A DNA stretch of 42,330 nt, taken from contig CAJOHR010000020.1 in NCBI GenBank assembly GCA_905234425.1, positions 1 to 42,330 of the forward strand. Reading direction: 5' to 3'. This document shows, piece after piece, positions 33,499 through 41,245 of this stretch (position 1 is the stretch's first letter; each line of letters begins with the position of its first letter). The notes beneath the pieces were generated by a model. The model saw only the letters and a program-made list of their open reading frames with translations, was not told where the DNA came from and made no database searches. Position numbers and translations under genes: made by a program. This DNA is from an uncultured Oscillospiraceae bacterium. GTDB taxonomy: Bacteria; Bacillota; Clostridia; Oscillospirales; Oscillospiraceae.

Positions 33499-35154
33499 AT
33501 GAAGCGGATCCTCTATACCGTTATCTTCATATTGCTTATGGTCTGCCCCGTCCTGGCGGACTACACCGTGGACAGCGTGGCAGTATCCGCCGACGTGACG
33601 GACCGGGGCCAGGCTCAGGTCACCGCCACGGTCCAGCTGACCTTCGACGCCGTCACGGAGCAGGTGACCATTCCCCTGCCGGAGCGCAGCGTCAGCAATC
33701 TCTCCGCAGGCAACTTCCGTTTCTCCCGGGAGGACACGGACGCCGGCGTCAACGCGGTGATCAAAAACAAAAACGGCTTTGCCGGGATCCAGACCTTCCA
33801 GATCTCCTACACCGTTCCCTATCCCGGCGCTTCCGATGAATACACCCTGGGGATCCTGAGTTCCCGCTGGGAAAAGCCCGTGGGGGCCTGCTCCTTCCAG
33901 GTGAATATGCCCAAGACTCTGGAAAACGCTCCCAGGATCCTCAGCGGATACCACGGGGCGCTCTCAGAAAGCGAGGCCGGCCTTACCTATACCACCACCG
34001 GCGTTTCCGGCACTCTGGGCGCACGCATGGCCTACGACTCCCTCTCCATGGCAGTGGAGCTGCCCGAGGGCTATTTCAACGTCCGCAGCGCCACCCTGCC
34101 CGTGGTGTCGGTGACCTTTCTGGCCGTGGGCATGGGTCTTGTGCTGCTGTTGGCGGTGGGCTACTGGCGGCTGAAACTCCGGTCCGATCACGGGGAGGTC
34201 AATCCACGGCTTCTGCTGCCTGAGGGCATTCTCTCCTGCCAGCTTCCCATGCTGCTGGACGGGGCAAGCTGCGACATGGCCGCCCTGATCCTGGAGTGGG
34301 CCAACATGGGCTATCTCTCCATCACCCGCTCCCTCCGGGGAACCGTGGTCCTCACCAAGCTCATGAGCATGGGCTCCGAGCGGAGCCGGGCGGAGCAGCG
34401 TCTGTTCCTGCGGATCTTCGGCCGGAAGCTGCGGGTGGCCGCCGCGCCGGGCCGGTTTTCCGGCGCCGGACGCAGATTCCAGGCCGCCATGCGGCGTTCC
34501 TTCCGCCGGGTGTCTCTGGATCCCAGGGGCGGGAACCCGGTCTTCGTCCAGCTTCCCTGCCGGATCCTGCTGGCCGTGGCCGTGGGCGCAGCGGCCTACC
34601 GGCTGATGCCGGGCGGGGCCGGATTCGTGGTCCTGGCAGTGCTGGCAGGCATAGCCGGCTTTGTATGCAGCGTGTTTCTCCACAGCAGCCTCAGCGCCCT
34701 TGCCGCCCATCATCGACTCACCTGGCAGGTGCTGATCAGCCTTGCCCTGGTTGCGGGACTTCTGGCACTGTCCCTGGTCTCCGGCGCCCTGCCGGAGATG
34801 GCGGTGGGCCTGATCGCCGTGGCGTTCTCCGCTATTGCCACCGCCTCCGGCCCCCGGCGCAATTCCCGCGGCGTGGACGCCATGGCCCAGGCCAAGGGCC
34901 TCCGGGTTTTCTACCGGGATGTGGCCTGGCAGCGGCTCCAGGTCTATCAGGGCCGGGACAGCCGGTTCTTCGAGACCCAGCTTCCCCGGGCCGCCGCCCT
35001 GGGGGTGGACCGGCGCTTTGCCGCCCGGTTTGAGCGGCTCTCGGTCCCCATGCCCGAATGGCTGGAGCTTCCCAGGGAAGCCGACCGGTCCGCCCGGTCT
35101 CTCCAGCGGCAGCTCGCTCCCATCCTCCGGCAGCTCCGGGCGGCTTTTTCCTGA
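33499..35154 (+). CDS. DUF2207 family membrane protein
   Basis: A 551-residue protein of unknown function. MKRILYTVIFILLMVCPVLA looks like a signal peptide. An exported, beta-rich N-terminal domain follows (to about 195), then a membrane segment (VVSVTFLAVGMGLVLLLAVG), a cytosolic region with LLPEGILSCQLPMLLDGASC and AALILEWANMGYLSITRSLR, further hydrophobic segments, and a C-terminal part with GLRVFYRDVAWQRLQVYQGR and FFETQLPRAAALGVD. This order matches DUF2207 (YciQ-like) proteins. GGAG eight bases before the ATG at 33499 is a better start than the in-frame GTG at 33490. It is divergent from gtrA and has its own promoter. No partner gene suggests a function. Confidence 0.75.
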   Translation: MKRILYTVIFILLMVCPVLADYTVDSVAVSADVTDRGQAQVTATVQLTFDAVTEQVTIPLPERSVSNLSAGNFRFSREDTDAGVNAVIKNKNGFAGIQTFQISYTVPYPGASDEYTLGILSSRWEKPVGACSFQVNMPKTLENAPRILSGYHGALSESEAGLTYTTTGVSGTLGARMAYDSLSMAVELPEGYFNVRSATLPVVSVTFLAVGMGLVLLLAVGYWRLKLRSDHGEVNPRLLLPEGILSCQLPMLLDGASCDMAALILEWANMGYLSITRSLRGTVVLTKLMSMGSERSRAEQRLFLRIFGRKLRVAAAPGRFSGAGRRFQAAMRRSFRRVSLDPRGGNPVFVQLPCRILLAVAVGAAAYRLMPGGAGFVVLAVLAGIAGFVCSVFLHSSLSALAAHHRLTWQVLISLALVAGLLALSLVSGALPEMAVGLIAVAFSAIATASGPRRNSRGVDAMAQAKGLRVFYRDVAWQRLQVYQGRDSRFFETQLPRAAALGVDRRFAARFERLSVPMPEWLELPREADRSARSLQRQLAPILRQLRAAFS

Positions 35155-35197
35155 TTCCGCAATATCCGGTTTCCGGGATCAGACTCCCTGTTTTCGC

Positions 35198-35234
35198 CGT
35201 TTTTCGGCCTGTTTGTGCGTTTTTTGGCCTGTTT
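35198..35234 (+). repeat. Direct repeat upstream of the murA promoter
   Basis: CGTTTTTCGGCCTGTTT (35198-35214) and CGTTTTTTGGCCTGTTT (35218-35234), 16 of 17 identical with a 20-bp period, directly before the murA -35. Could be a binding site for a regulator. Confidence 0.5.
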
Positions 35235-35248
35235 TTCCCGGTTTGACC

Positions 35249-35277
35249 TTTACAACCAGGCATGGATATGATATACT
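35249..35277 (+). promoter_or_regulatory. Promoter of murA
   Basis: -35 TTTACA (35249-35254), 17-bp spacer, -10 TATACT (35272-35277) with an extended TGA in front. An overlapping TTGACC (35243-35248) with TATGAT (35267-35272) at 18 bp is an alternative. The untranslated leader is about 140 bases. Confidence 0.7.
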
Positions 35278-35357
35278 ATCCCGTGCTTCAGCGATATTAT
35301 GTAAATCATTTTGGTCTCACAATGCGTCTCCCGTGCATAAGATAGTTTGCGGGGATG

Positions 35358-35390
35358 CGCAGGCCTCCGCTGCTTGCACGGAGCGCTGCG
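35358..35390 (+). other. Hairpin in the murA leader
   Basis: CGCAG and CTCCG (35358-35369) pair with CGGAG and CTGCG (35379-35390), with a 2x2 internal loop and a 9-base terminal loop. No T-tract follows. Possible RNA control element; role unknown. Confidence 0.3.
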
Positions 35391-35423
35391 GACCGATTCT
35401 GCATGGAAATGTGAGGGTGCGTT

Positions 35424-36716
35424 ATGGCACAATACGTGATTCACGGCGGCAAACCGCTAAAGGGTACCGTCCAGATCAGCGGCGCGAAGAACGCCGCCGT
35501 GGGGATTCTTCCCGCGGCCCTTCTGGTGGACGGCGTCTGCCGCATTGAAAACGTCCCGGATATCTCGGATATCCAGCTTTTCTTCGATATTCTGACCCGA
35601 ATGGGCGCCACCGTCCGCATGATCAACCGGACCACCTTTGAGCTGGACTGTTCTTCCGTTCACACCAGCTCGGTGCCCCATGAGCTGGCCTGCAAGATCC
35701 GGGCCTCCTACTACCTGGTGGGTGCGCTCCTGGGCCGCTTCGGCCGGGCCACCGTGTCCATGCCGGGGGGCTGCGACTTCGGCGTCCGGCCCATCGACCA
35801 GCACATCAAGGGCTTCAACGTCATGGGCGCGGATGTGCAGATCATCTCCGGCGACATTGTGGCCACCACCCAGCAGCCTCTCCACGGCGGCCGGGTGTAT
35901 CTGGACATTGTCTCCGTGGGCGCCACCATGAACATCATGATCGCCGCCGTGCTGGCGGAGGGCACCACTATCATTGAAAACGCCGCCAAGGAGCCCCATA
36001 TCGTGGACCTGGCCAACTTCTTAAACGCCATGGGCGCCAATATCTCCGGCGCGGGCACCGACGTGATCAAGGTCCGGGGCGTCCGCCGTCTCCGGGGCGG
36101 CACCTACAGCATCATCCCTGATCAGATCGAAGCCGGCACCTATATGGCCGCCGTGGCCGCCGCAGGCGGCAGCGTGCTGATTCAGAACGTGATCCCCAAG
36201 CATCTGGAGTGCATCTCTTCCAAGCTGCGGGAGATGGGCGTGAAGGTCACGGAGCAGGGCGACGCGGTGCTGGTGGAATCCGACCGGAATCTGAAGCCCG
36301 CCAGGGTCAAGACCATGCCCTATCCCGGCTTCCCCACGGATATGCAGCCCCAGATCGCCGTATGCATGGCCCTGGCCAAGGGCACCAGCGTGATCACCGA
36401 GGGCGTCTGGGACAACCGGTTCCGCTACATCGGCGAGCTCAAGCGCATGGGCGCCGACGTCCAGGTGGACGGCAAGGTGGCCGTGATTTCCGGCAAGGAG
36501 AAGCTGCGGGGCTGTCCTGTGAACGCCTGCGACCTCCGGGCCGGAGCCGCTATGGTCATCGCCGGTCTGGCCGCCGAGGGCACCACCACCATCAGCGACA
36601 TCGTCTATGTGGAGCGGGGCTATGAGGCCATCGGCGAAAAGCTCCGGGCTCTGGGCGCGGACTTCCAGCGGGTGGAGACCCCTGTTCACCGCTCCCGGAT
36701 CCACTCCGCCGGCTGA
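35424..36716 (+). CDS. murA: UDP-N-acetylglucosamine 1-carboxyvinyltransferase
   Basis: First committed step of peptidoglycan synthesis: transfers enolpyruvate from PEP to UDP-GlcNAc. The substrate-binding Lys lies in [20 protein letters not shown] (residues about 14-33). The catalytic-loop Cys is in [20 protein letters not shown], so the enzyme keeps the Cys that fosfomycin attacks in sensitive MurA. The other conserved segments are [20 protein letters not shown] and [20 protein letters not shown]. Length 430 is slightly longer than E. coli MurA. The start ATG at 35424 follows GAGGG. It has its own promoter and terminator. Firmicutes often carry two MurA copies; the other is not in the window. 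Confidence 0.96.
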   Translation: MAQYVIHGGKPLKGTVQISGAKNAAVGILPAALLVDGVCRIENVPDISDIQLFFDILTRMGATVRMINRTTFELDCSSVHTSSVPHELACKIRASYYLVGALLGRFGRATVSMPGGCDFGVRPIDQHIKGFNVMGADVQIISGDIVATTQQPLHGGRVYLDIVSVGATMNIMIAAVLAEGTTIIENAAKEPHIVDLANFLNAMGANISGAGTDVIKVRGVRRLRGGTYSIIPDQIEAGTYMAAVAAAGGSVLIQNVIPKHLECISSKLREMGVKVTEQGDAVLVESDRNLKPARVKTMPYPGFPTDMQPQIAVCMALAKGTSVITEGVWDNRFRYIGELKRMGADVQVDGKVAVISGKEKLRGCPVNACDLRAGAAMVIAGLAAEGTTTISDIVYVERGYEAIGEKLRALGADFQRVETPVHRSRIHSAG

Positions 36717-36740
36717 CGGCAGATTCGGACATATATGATG

Positions 36741-36776
36741 ATCCCGCGGACCGCAAAGGTTCGCGGGATGTTTTTT
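36741..36776 (+). terminator. Rho-independent terminator of murA
   Basis: Twelve-bp stem (36741-36752 with 36758-36769, one G-T pair), a GCAAA loop, then G and TTTTTT (36771-36776). Confidence 0.93.
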
Positions 36777-36780
36777 GCAA

Positions 36781-36915
36781 ATTGGGATTTGTCGAGGTAT
36801 GTTGCGTCACCTGAGAGGTATGTTGCGTCATCCTGAGCGCAGCGAAGGATCTTTCCTTCCCGGTTGACGCTCCTCAGAATGACAGGGGTGCTCAATGACC
36901 CCGACAAATCCCAAT
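36781..36915 (-). repeat. MITE-like inverted-repeat element, copy 2
   Basis: Same element as at 26813-26937 but in the opposite orientation. Terminal repeats are ATTGGGATTTGTCGAGG (36781-36797) and CCCCGACAAATCCCAAT (36899-36915). A 21-bp tandem duplication of GAGGTATGTTGCGTCA (36794-36809 and 36815-36830) is found only in this copy. It begins four bases after the murA T-tract and ends two bases from the amidohydrolase stop. Confidence 0.82.
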
Positions 36916-36917
36916 CG

Positions 36918-38279
36918 TCACGTCTGGTTTCCTCTCCGTAAAAACTGTCCCCGGCGCAGGTCCAGAATCTCTCCGTGATCGCAGACCGCCTCTCCGCCCA
37001 GGAGCACATACTCTATGCCCTCCGGGGGAAGGCCCGGGTCCTGGAAGGTGGCGCGGTCGCATATGGTCTCCGGGTCGAAGATCACCAGATCGGCGTCGCT
37101 GCCCACGGACAGATTCCCCTTCCCGGGAAGTCCGATCCGCGCCGCGGGCAGGGACGTCATCTTCTCCACGGCCTCGGTCAGGGTCAGCTTTCCTTTTCGG
37201 ACGTATTCCGCAATCAGCCTGGGAAACGCTCCCGCCGCTCTGGGATGGCCCTGGCCGCCGTGGACCACGCCGTCGGAGCAGAGCATCACTGCCGGATGGC
37301 ACAGGGCCGCTTCCACCTCTTCCGGGTCCATGACATGGGCCACGGTGATGACGCCGGGATAGTTTTTCCGCATATCCTCGAAGTTCTCCTTCGTACAGAC
37401 CTGGTCCTTGTAGGGGCCCTCGCAGATCTTCACGTCGGCATAGTCGCAGCGGTACCGCTCCAGGAAGCCGGGATCGTAGGTGCAGGAGCCGATGTCCGTA
37501 GAAAAGGCGCTGTAGGGATAGCTGTCAGCCATAACGTCCAGGCCCCGGCTTCTGGCCGCATCCAGCATGGCAAGGGCCCTGTCCATCTGGCCGTAGCCCG
37601 CCATGGAGCCCAGGTGGCTCACCTGCATTTTAAGGCCATACGCGAAGCCCGGCGCAAGAAACTCCTCCAGCGCGTCATAGAAATACATGGCGTCGTCCCG
37701 GACATGGGCCGCCACCAGCAGGTTTTCCGGTTTGCAGAGCCTGGCCGTCTCCATGAGCTCTTTGCTCTCCATCCCGGGATAGTACCGGATGCCGTAGGAA
37801 ACGCCCCAGCAGCCCCAGTCCAGCCAGTCCCGGAGAAGGGCTGTCACCTGCCCGATCTCCGCTTCCCTCAGGGGCGCGTATTTGTCCGTAAAGCCGCAGG
37901 CTTCTCGGGCGGCTCCGTGGGGCGCCAGCATGCAGAGGTTTACGGGCAGGCCATCCCGGACCCGCTCCGCGTATTCCTTCGGGGGCAGGATGCTGTCGCC
38001 GCAGTTTCCGCCCAGGACCGTGGTGACGCCCATCCGGAGCATCATGCCGAAGACGGACCCGTCCAGATCGTCAAGGTCCTCCACCGGGGCCTCGTGCATG
38101 TGGATGTCCAGGAAGCCGGGACAGACCACCTTCCCGGCGGCGTCGATCCGCTTAAAATCCCCGTGGGGAATCTTTTCCGTCAGGGCGGCGATTTTCCCGT
38201 CCGCAATGACCACGTTGAGCCGGCTGCCGATCCGGTTGGCCGGATCGATAACAAGCCCGTTTCCGATCAGGGTTTTCAA
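36918..38279 (-). CDS. D-aminoacylase/N-acyl-D-amino-acid deacylase type amidohydrolase
   Basis: Metal-dependent amidohydrolase of the D-aminoacylase group, which in known members releases D-amino acids from N-acyl forms. The N-terminal beta part is followed by the metal site GKVVCPGFLDIHMHEAP (HxH, about residues 59-62). Later come VGGNC-like MGVTTVLGGNCGDSILP, a metal/substrate His in LKMQVSHLGSMAGYG, VITVAHVMDPEEVEAAL, LCSDGVVHGGQGHPRAAGAF and the ending GKGNLSVGSDADLVIFDPET. Length 453 is typical. The start overlaps the trigger-factor-like gene by 4 bp (ATGA), so translation is coupled. Other amidohydrolases (dihydroorotase-like, hydantoinase) are less likely because of the HPRAAGAF segment. 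Substrate unknown. Confidence 0.85.
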   Translation of the reverse strand: MKTLIGNGLVIDPANRIGSRLNVVIADGKIAALTEKIPHGDFKRIDAAGKVVCPGFLDIHMHEAPVEDLDDLDGSVFGMMLRMGVTTVLGGNCGDSILPPKEYAERVRDGLPVNLCMLAPHGAAREACGFTDKYAPLREAEIGQVTALLRDWLDWGCWGVSYGIRYYPGMESKELMETARLCKPENLLVAAHVRDDAMYFYDALEEFLAPGFAYGLKMQVSHLGSMAGYGQMDRALAMLDAARSRGLDVMADSYPYSAFSTDIGSCTYDPGFLERYRCDYADVKICEGPYKDQVCTKENFEDMRKNYPGVITVAHVMDPEEVEAALCHPAVMLCSDGVVHGGQGHPRAAGAFPRLIAEYVRKGKLTLTEAVEKMTSLPAARIGLPGKGNLSVGSDADLVIFDPETICDRATFQDPGLPPEGIEYVLLGGEAVCDHGEILDLRRGQFLRRGNQT

Positions 38280-39223
38280 TCTTCCTCCGCCTCCAGAATG
38301 GTGCTCTCCCGCAGCAGGGCGTAGGCTTTTTCGCTGACGATCTCCGCCCGAAGCTGGGCCTCCAGCTCCTGTCCGCCCTTTTCCCGCAATTCCTCGGCCA
38401 TCATGCCGAACTGGGCCGCCATCTGCTCCAGGGCCGATTGGAGCTCCGAATCCTCGGCCCGGAAGCCCTCGGCCTCCGCAATGGCGGACAGCACCAGCCG
38501 GAGCCGGATCCGCCGCTCTGCCAGGGGCATCATCTCCCGGTGGACCGTTTCCTCCGTCTTTCCGTTCTGCTCGCAGAACTGCTGCAGGGTCATGTTCCCG
38601 GCGGAGAGCTCCTGGGCGAACTGCCGGACGCAGATATTTGCCTCGCTTTCCACCATGGCCGGGGGAATGTCTACCCGGGCCTCCTCCAGGATGATCTTCA
38701 GCACCTGGTCCTCAATGGCCTGATCCGCCAGCTGCCGCTTCCGCTGGGCCACCGCCTCCCGGAGTTCCCGCTTCTGCTCATCGCTGAGCTTCTGTCCATC
38801 GGACTCCACCTGGTCGATAGCGACCTGATATTCCTCCTCCGTGGGCTCGATCTCCGGCATTTTCACCCGGAGGCCCTTGTACTGTCCCAGCTTCACCTCC
38901 GGGCGGAGGGCGAAGGTCAGATAGAACTCCGCCCCCATCTCCTCCCCGGCCCGCCGGACGGAGACTCTGGGCTCGGAGGCCACGGGCAGATTCAGCCGCC
39001 GCATCACATCGCCGTAAACCCCGGTGAACAAAGCCTGCATGGCCTCCTGCATGAGCGGCACGCCCACAGGGTCCCGGTCGATGCCCTCTCTGGGCAGGGA
39101 AAAGCCCTCGTCGTCCTTGTGGCGGTCATAGGCTTCGTCCACCGCCTTTTTCACATCCTCTCCGGGCAGGGTGATGAGGATCTCCGCCATGCCCTTTTCC
39201 TTGGACAGGATCTTGATTTCCAT
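38276..39223 (-). CDS. Trigger-factor-like protein lacking the isomerase domain
   Basis: The N-terminal part (1-115, starting MEIKILSKEKGMAEILITLP) resembles the ribosome-binding domain of trigger factor, and the C-terminal part (from about 140; QAIEDQVLKIILEEARVDIP, EVHREMMPLAERRIRLRLVL-like) resembles its substrate-cradle domain. The FKBP-type prolyl isomerase domain, about 95 residues in normal trigger factor, is absent: YKGLRVKMPEIEPTEEEYQ runs straight into the helical domain. The ribosome-docking signature GFRxGKxP is replaced by GFSLPREGID (40-49). It is therefore unlikely to be the housekeeping Tig (normally about 430 residues). AAAGGAG precedes the ATG by eight bases. It overlaps the amidohydrolase and has its own promoter. 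Confidence 0.75.
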   Translation of the reverse strand: MEIKILSKEKGMAEILITLPGEDVKKAVDEAYDRHKDDEGFSLPREGIDRDPVGVPLMQEAMQALFTGVYGDVMRRLNLPVASEPRVSVRRAGEEMGAEFYLTFALRPEVKLGQYKGLRVKMPEIEPTEEEYQVAIDQVESDGQKLSDEQKRELREAVAQRKRQLADQAIEDQVLKIILEEARVDIPPAMVESEANICVRQFAQELSAGNMTLQQFCEQNGKTEETVHREMMPLAERRIRLRLVLSAIAEAEGFRAEDSELQSALEQMAAQFGMMAEELREKGGQELEAQLRAEIVSEKAYALLRESTILEAEED

Positions 39224-39257
39224 GGGTCATTCTCCTTTGGCCTTTGATTCTTTCTAA

Positions 39258-39286
39258 ACTATAGCAGATTTTGACGCGCTTCACAA
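39258..39286 (-). promoter_or_regulatory. Promoter of the trigger-factor-like/amidohydrolase operon
   Basis: Minus strand: -35 TTGTGA (complement of 39281-39286), 17-bp spacer, -10 TATAGT (complement of 39258-39263). Confidence 0.7.
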
Positions 39287-39327
39287 CGATATTTGGGAAA
39301 ATGATAACAGTCCGTCCAAAAAAACAC

Positions 39328-39356
39328 TTGTGTCATGCCGCTTTTTCGTCTATAAT
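39328..39356 (+). promoter_or_regulatory. Promoter of the flavoprotein gene
   Basis: -35 TTGTGT (39328-39333), 17-bp spacer, perfect -10 TATAAT (39351-39356). The leader is about 35 bases and carries AGGAGGTT just before the ATG. Confidence 0.75.
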
Positions 39357-39396
39357 GGGAAGGCTTAGATAAGAATGCACATAGGAGGTTATTCTG

Positions 39397-40957
39397 ATGA
39401 AACAAATGGAAGCCGATGTCGTCCTCGTAGGCGGCGGCATGTCCGGTCTCTGCGCGGCCACCCAGGCCCAGGAATCCCTGAACGCCACCGGTGGTTTTCG
39501 AGAAGTCCGGCACCATCGGCGGCGCTGCCAACATGGGCATGGCCTTCTTCGCGGTGGAGTCTCAGATGCAGAAGGAATCCATGACCAACAACTACACCAA
39601 GGACGAGGCCTTTAACTTCTTCATGGAGTACACCCACTGGCGCTCCGACGCCAAGCTGGTCCGCCGCTGGTTCAACATGTCCGGCGACTCCGTGAAGTGG
39701 ATGCAGGACAAGGGCGTGGAGTTCCTGGGCGTCTTCAAGTACTTCAAAAACTCCAAGGAGACCCAGCACATGGTGAAGGTCCCCGGCTCCAACAAGCCCA
39801 CCGAGCGCTGCGCCTCCGTCATGATCAAAACCGTCACCGAGTATGCCCGTGAGATCGGCGTGGAGTTCAATCTGAACACCTCCGTCAAGAAGCTCCTCAC
39901 CGGCTCCCAGGGCCAGGTCCGGGGCGTCATCGCCGTGGGCGAGGACGGCGAGGAGATCGAGTGCCTCTGCAACGCGATCATCGTCACCACCGGCGGTATC
40001 GGCAACAACGTGGAGATGATCGAGAAGTACATGGGCTGGAAGTGGGGCGTCGACATGTTCACCTTCCGGATCCCCGGCCTGGACGGCGACGGCATGAACA
40101 TGGTCTGGGACATCGGCGGCAAGAAGGCTGCCGTCAACATGGAGGTCACCTACAATACCCCCGGCACCACCGACGTGTTCAAGACTCTGTCCGAGACCAT
40201 GCGTCAGCCCAACCTGATGGTCAACCTGGACGGCAAGCGCTTCATCAACGAGGCCATCATGGACAACACCACCTACACCGGCAACTCCCTGCTGCTCCAG
40301 AAGAAGCACATCGGCGTGTCCATCATCGATTCCTCCATCGTGGACTACTACAAGGAGAACGGTCTGGACTATATCACCTATCACCACGGCGTGCTGAACC
40401 TGGACAACTGGGACCGTGAGAAGGAGCTGTACTTCTCCGGCGCCGAGTCTGCGGGCGGCAACTCCGTCTTCGCCTCCGAGGACAAGGAGGTGGCCTATGC
40501 CGAGAACACCGAGCAGAACTTCTTCGAGTGCCAGACCATTGAGGAACTGGCCGAGGCCACCGGCGTGAACCTCAAGAACCTCCAGAAGACCATCGAGGAG
40601 TACAACGCCATGTGCAACGGCTCCCAGGCCGGCTACGACTGGCAGTTCACCAAGCCCGCCAAGTTCCTCAAGCCCATTGTGAAGGCCCCCTTCTACGCGG
40701 CCAAGCACTATCCCTCCGGCTACGGCTCTCTGGGCGGCATTCAGGTCAACGAGAACATGCAGGTCCTGAACAACGACCTGGATCCCATTCCCGGCCTGTA
40801 CGCCTGCGGCACCGACACGGCCACCGTGTTCGCCGACTCCTACTGCTTCTATCATCCCGGTTCCACCATGTCCTACGCCATCAACTCCGGCCGGATCGCC
40901 GGCATGGAGTCCGTGGCCTACATGGATTCCGAGGAGTTCATCGATCCTGAATCCTGA
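39397..40957 (+). pseudogene. Fumarate-reductase-like FAD flavoprotein, frameshifted near the start
   Basis: FAD-dependent oxidoreductase of the fumarate reductase/urocanate reductase/ketosteroid dehydrogenase flavoprotein group. A good ribosome site (AGGAGGTT) leads into MKQMEADVVLVGGGMSGLCA, the FAD-binding Rossmann motif. After residue 31 the frame breaks: the conserved VVFEKSGTIGGAANMGMAFF continues in the next frame. Removing one G at 39490-39491 restores a 519-residue protein with LDGDGMNMVWDIGG, INEAIMDNTTYTGNSLLLQK and, at the end, GSLGGIQVNENMQVLNNDLD, YACGTDTATVFADSY and GSTMSYAINSGRIAGMES. No heme or FMN-binding domain is seen. The rest is intact and shows strong codon bias, so the damage is recent or is a sequence error. 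The substrate is unknown. Confidence 0.82.
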
Positions 40958-40972
40958 TCCCAGCAGATTCGG

Positions 40973-41000
40973 AAACGGGCCGCTCCGGCGGCCCGTTTTT
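40973..41000 (+). terminator. Terminator after the flavoprotein gene
   Basis: Stem AACGGGCCGC / GCGGCCCGTT with a TCCG loop, then TTTTT. Confidence 0.92.
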
Positions 41001-41040
41001 CGTTCCGCGTTTCGGAAAGAAGCCGCCTGCGGAAGCGTCA

Positions 41041-41109
41041 CGCATCATCCACACCATCGACCCGGTTTTTGATGAACACGGCCGGGTCCTGCTGCCGGAC
41101 TGTCTGTGA
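41041..41109 (+). pseudogene. Possible relic of a DNA-deoxyinosine glycosylase gene start
   Basis: The frame reads RIIHTIDPVFDEHGRVLLPD, then CL and a stop. This resembles the first residues of Mug/deoxyinosine-type DNA glycosylases, which typically start with H..PPVYDE.SRVLILGS. No start codon or ribosome site is seen, and the similarity stops after about 17 residues. The comparison is from memory and the match is short, so this may be chance. Downstream, a 9-bp hairpin (41108-41116 / 41129-41137, one G-T pair) without a T-tract lies before the promoter of the next gene. Confidence 0.25.
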
Positions 41110-41168
41110 GAGAGTGCAAAAAAGGAAACACTCTTTCAATTCTGATACTTCCGGATGCTTTTTGAAAC

Positions 41169-41197
41169 TTGTGCCTTTCCGGGAAATGCCTTATACT
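41169..41197 (+). promoter_or_regulatory. Promoter of the solute-binding lipoprotein gene
   Basis: -35 TTGTGC (41169-41174), 17-bp spacer, -10 TATACT (41192-41197). Leader of about 42 bases. Confidence 0.7.
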
Positions 41198-41245
41198 TTT
41201 TTTGAGGATTTGTCCCTCTAATATTTCTTTGAAAGGAGCGAAAGA

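Noticed and set aside
39470-39510. Programmed +1 frameshift in the flavoprotein gene
   Set aside because: No recognised slippery site, rare-codon or stop context at the junction; mutation or sequence error is simpler.
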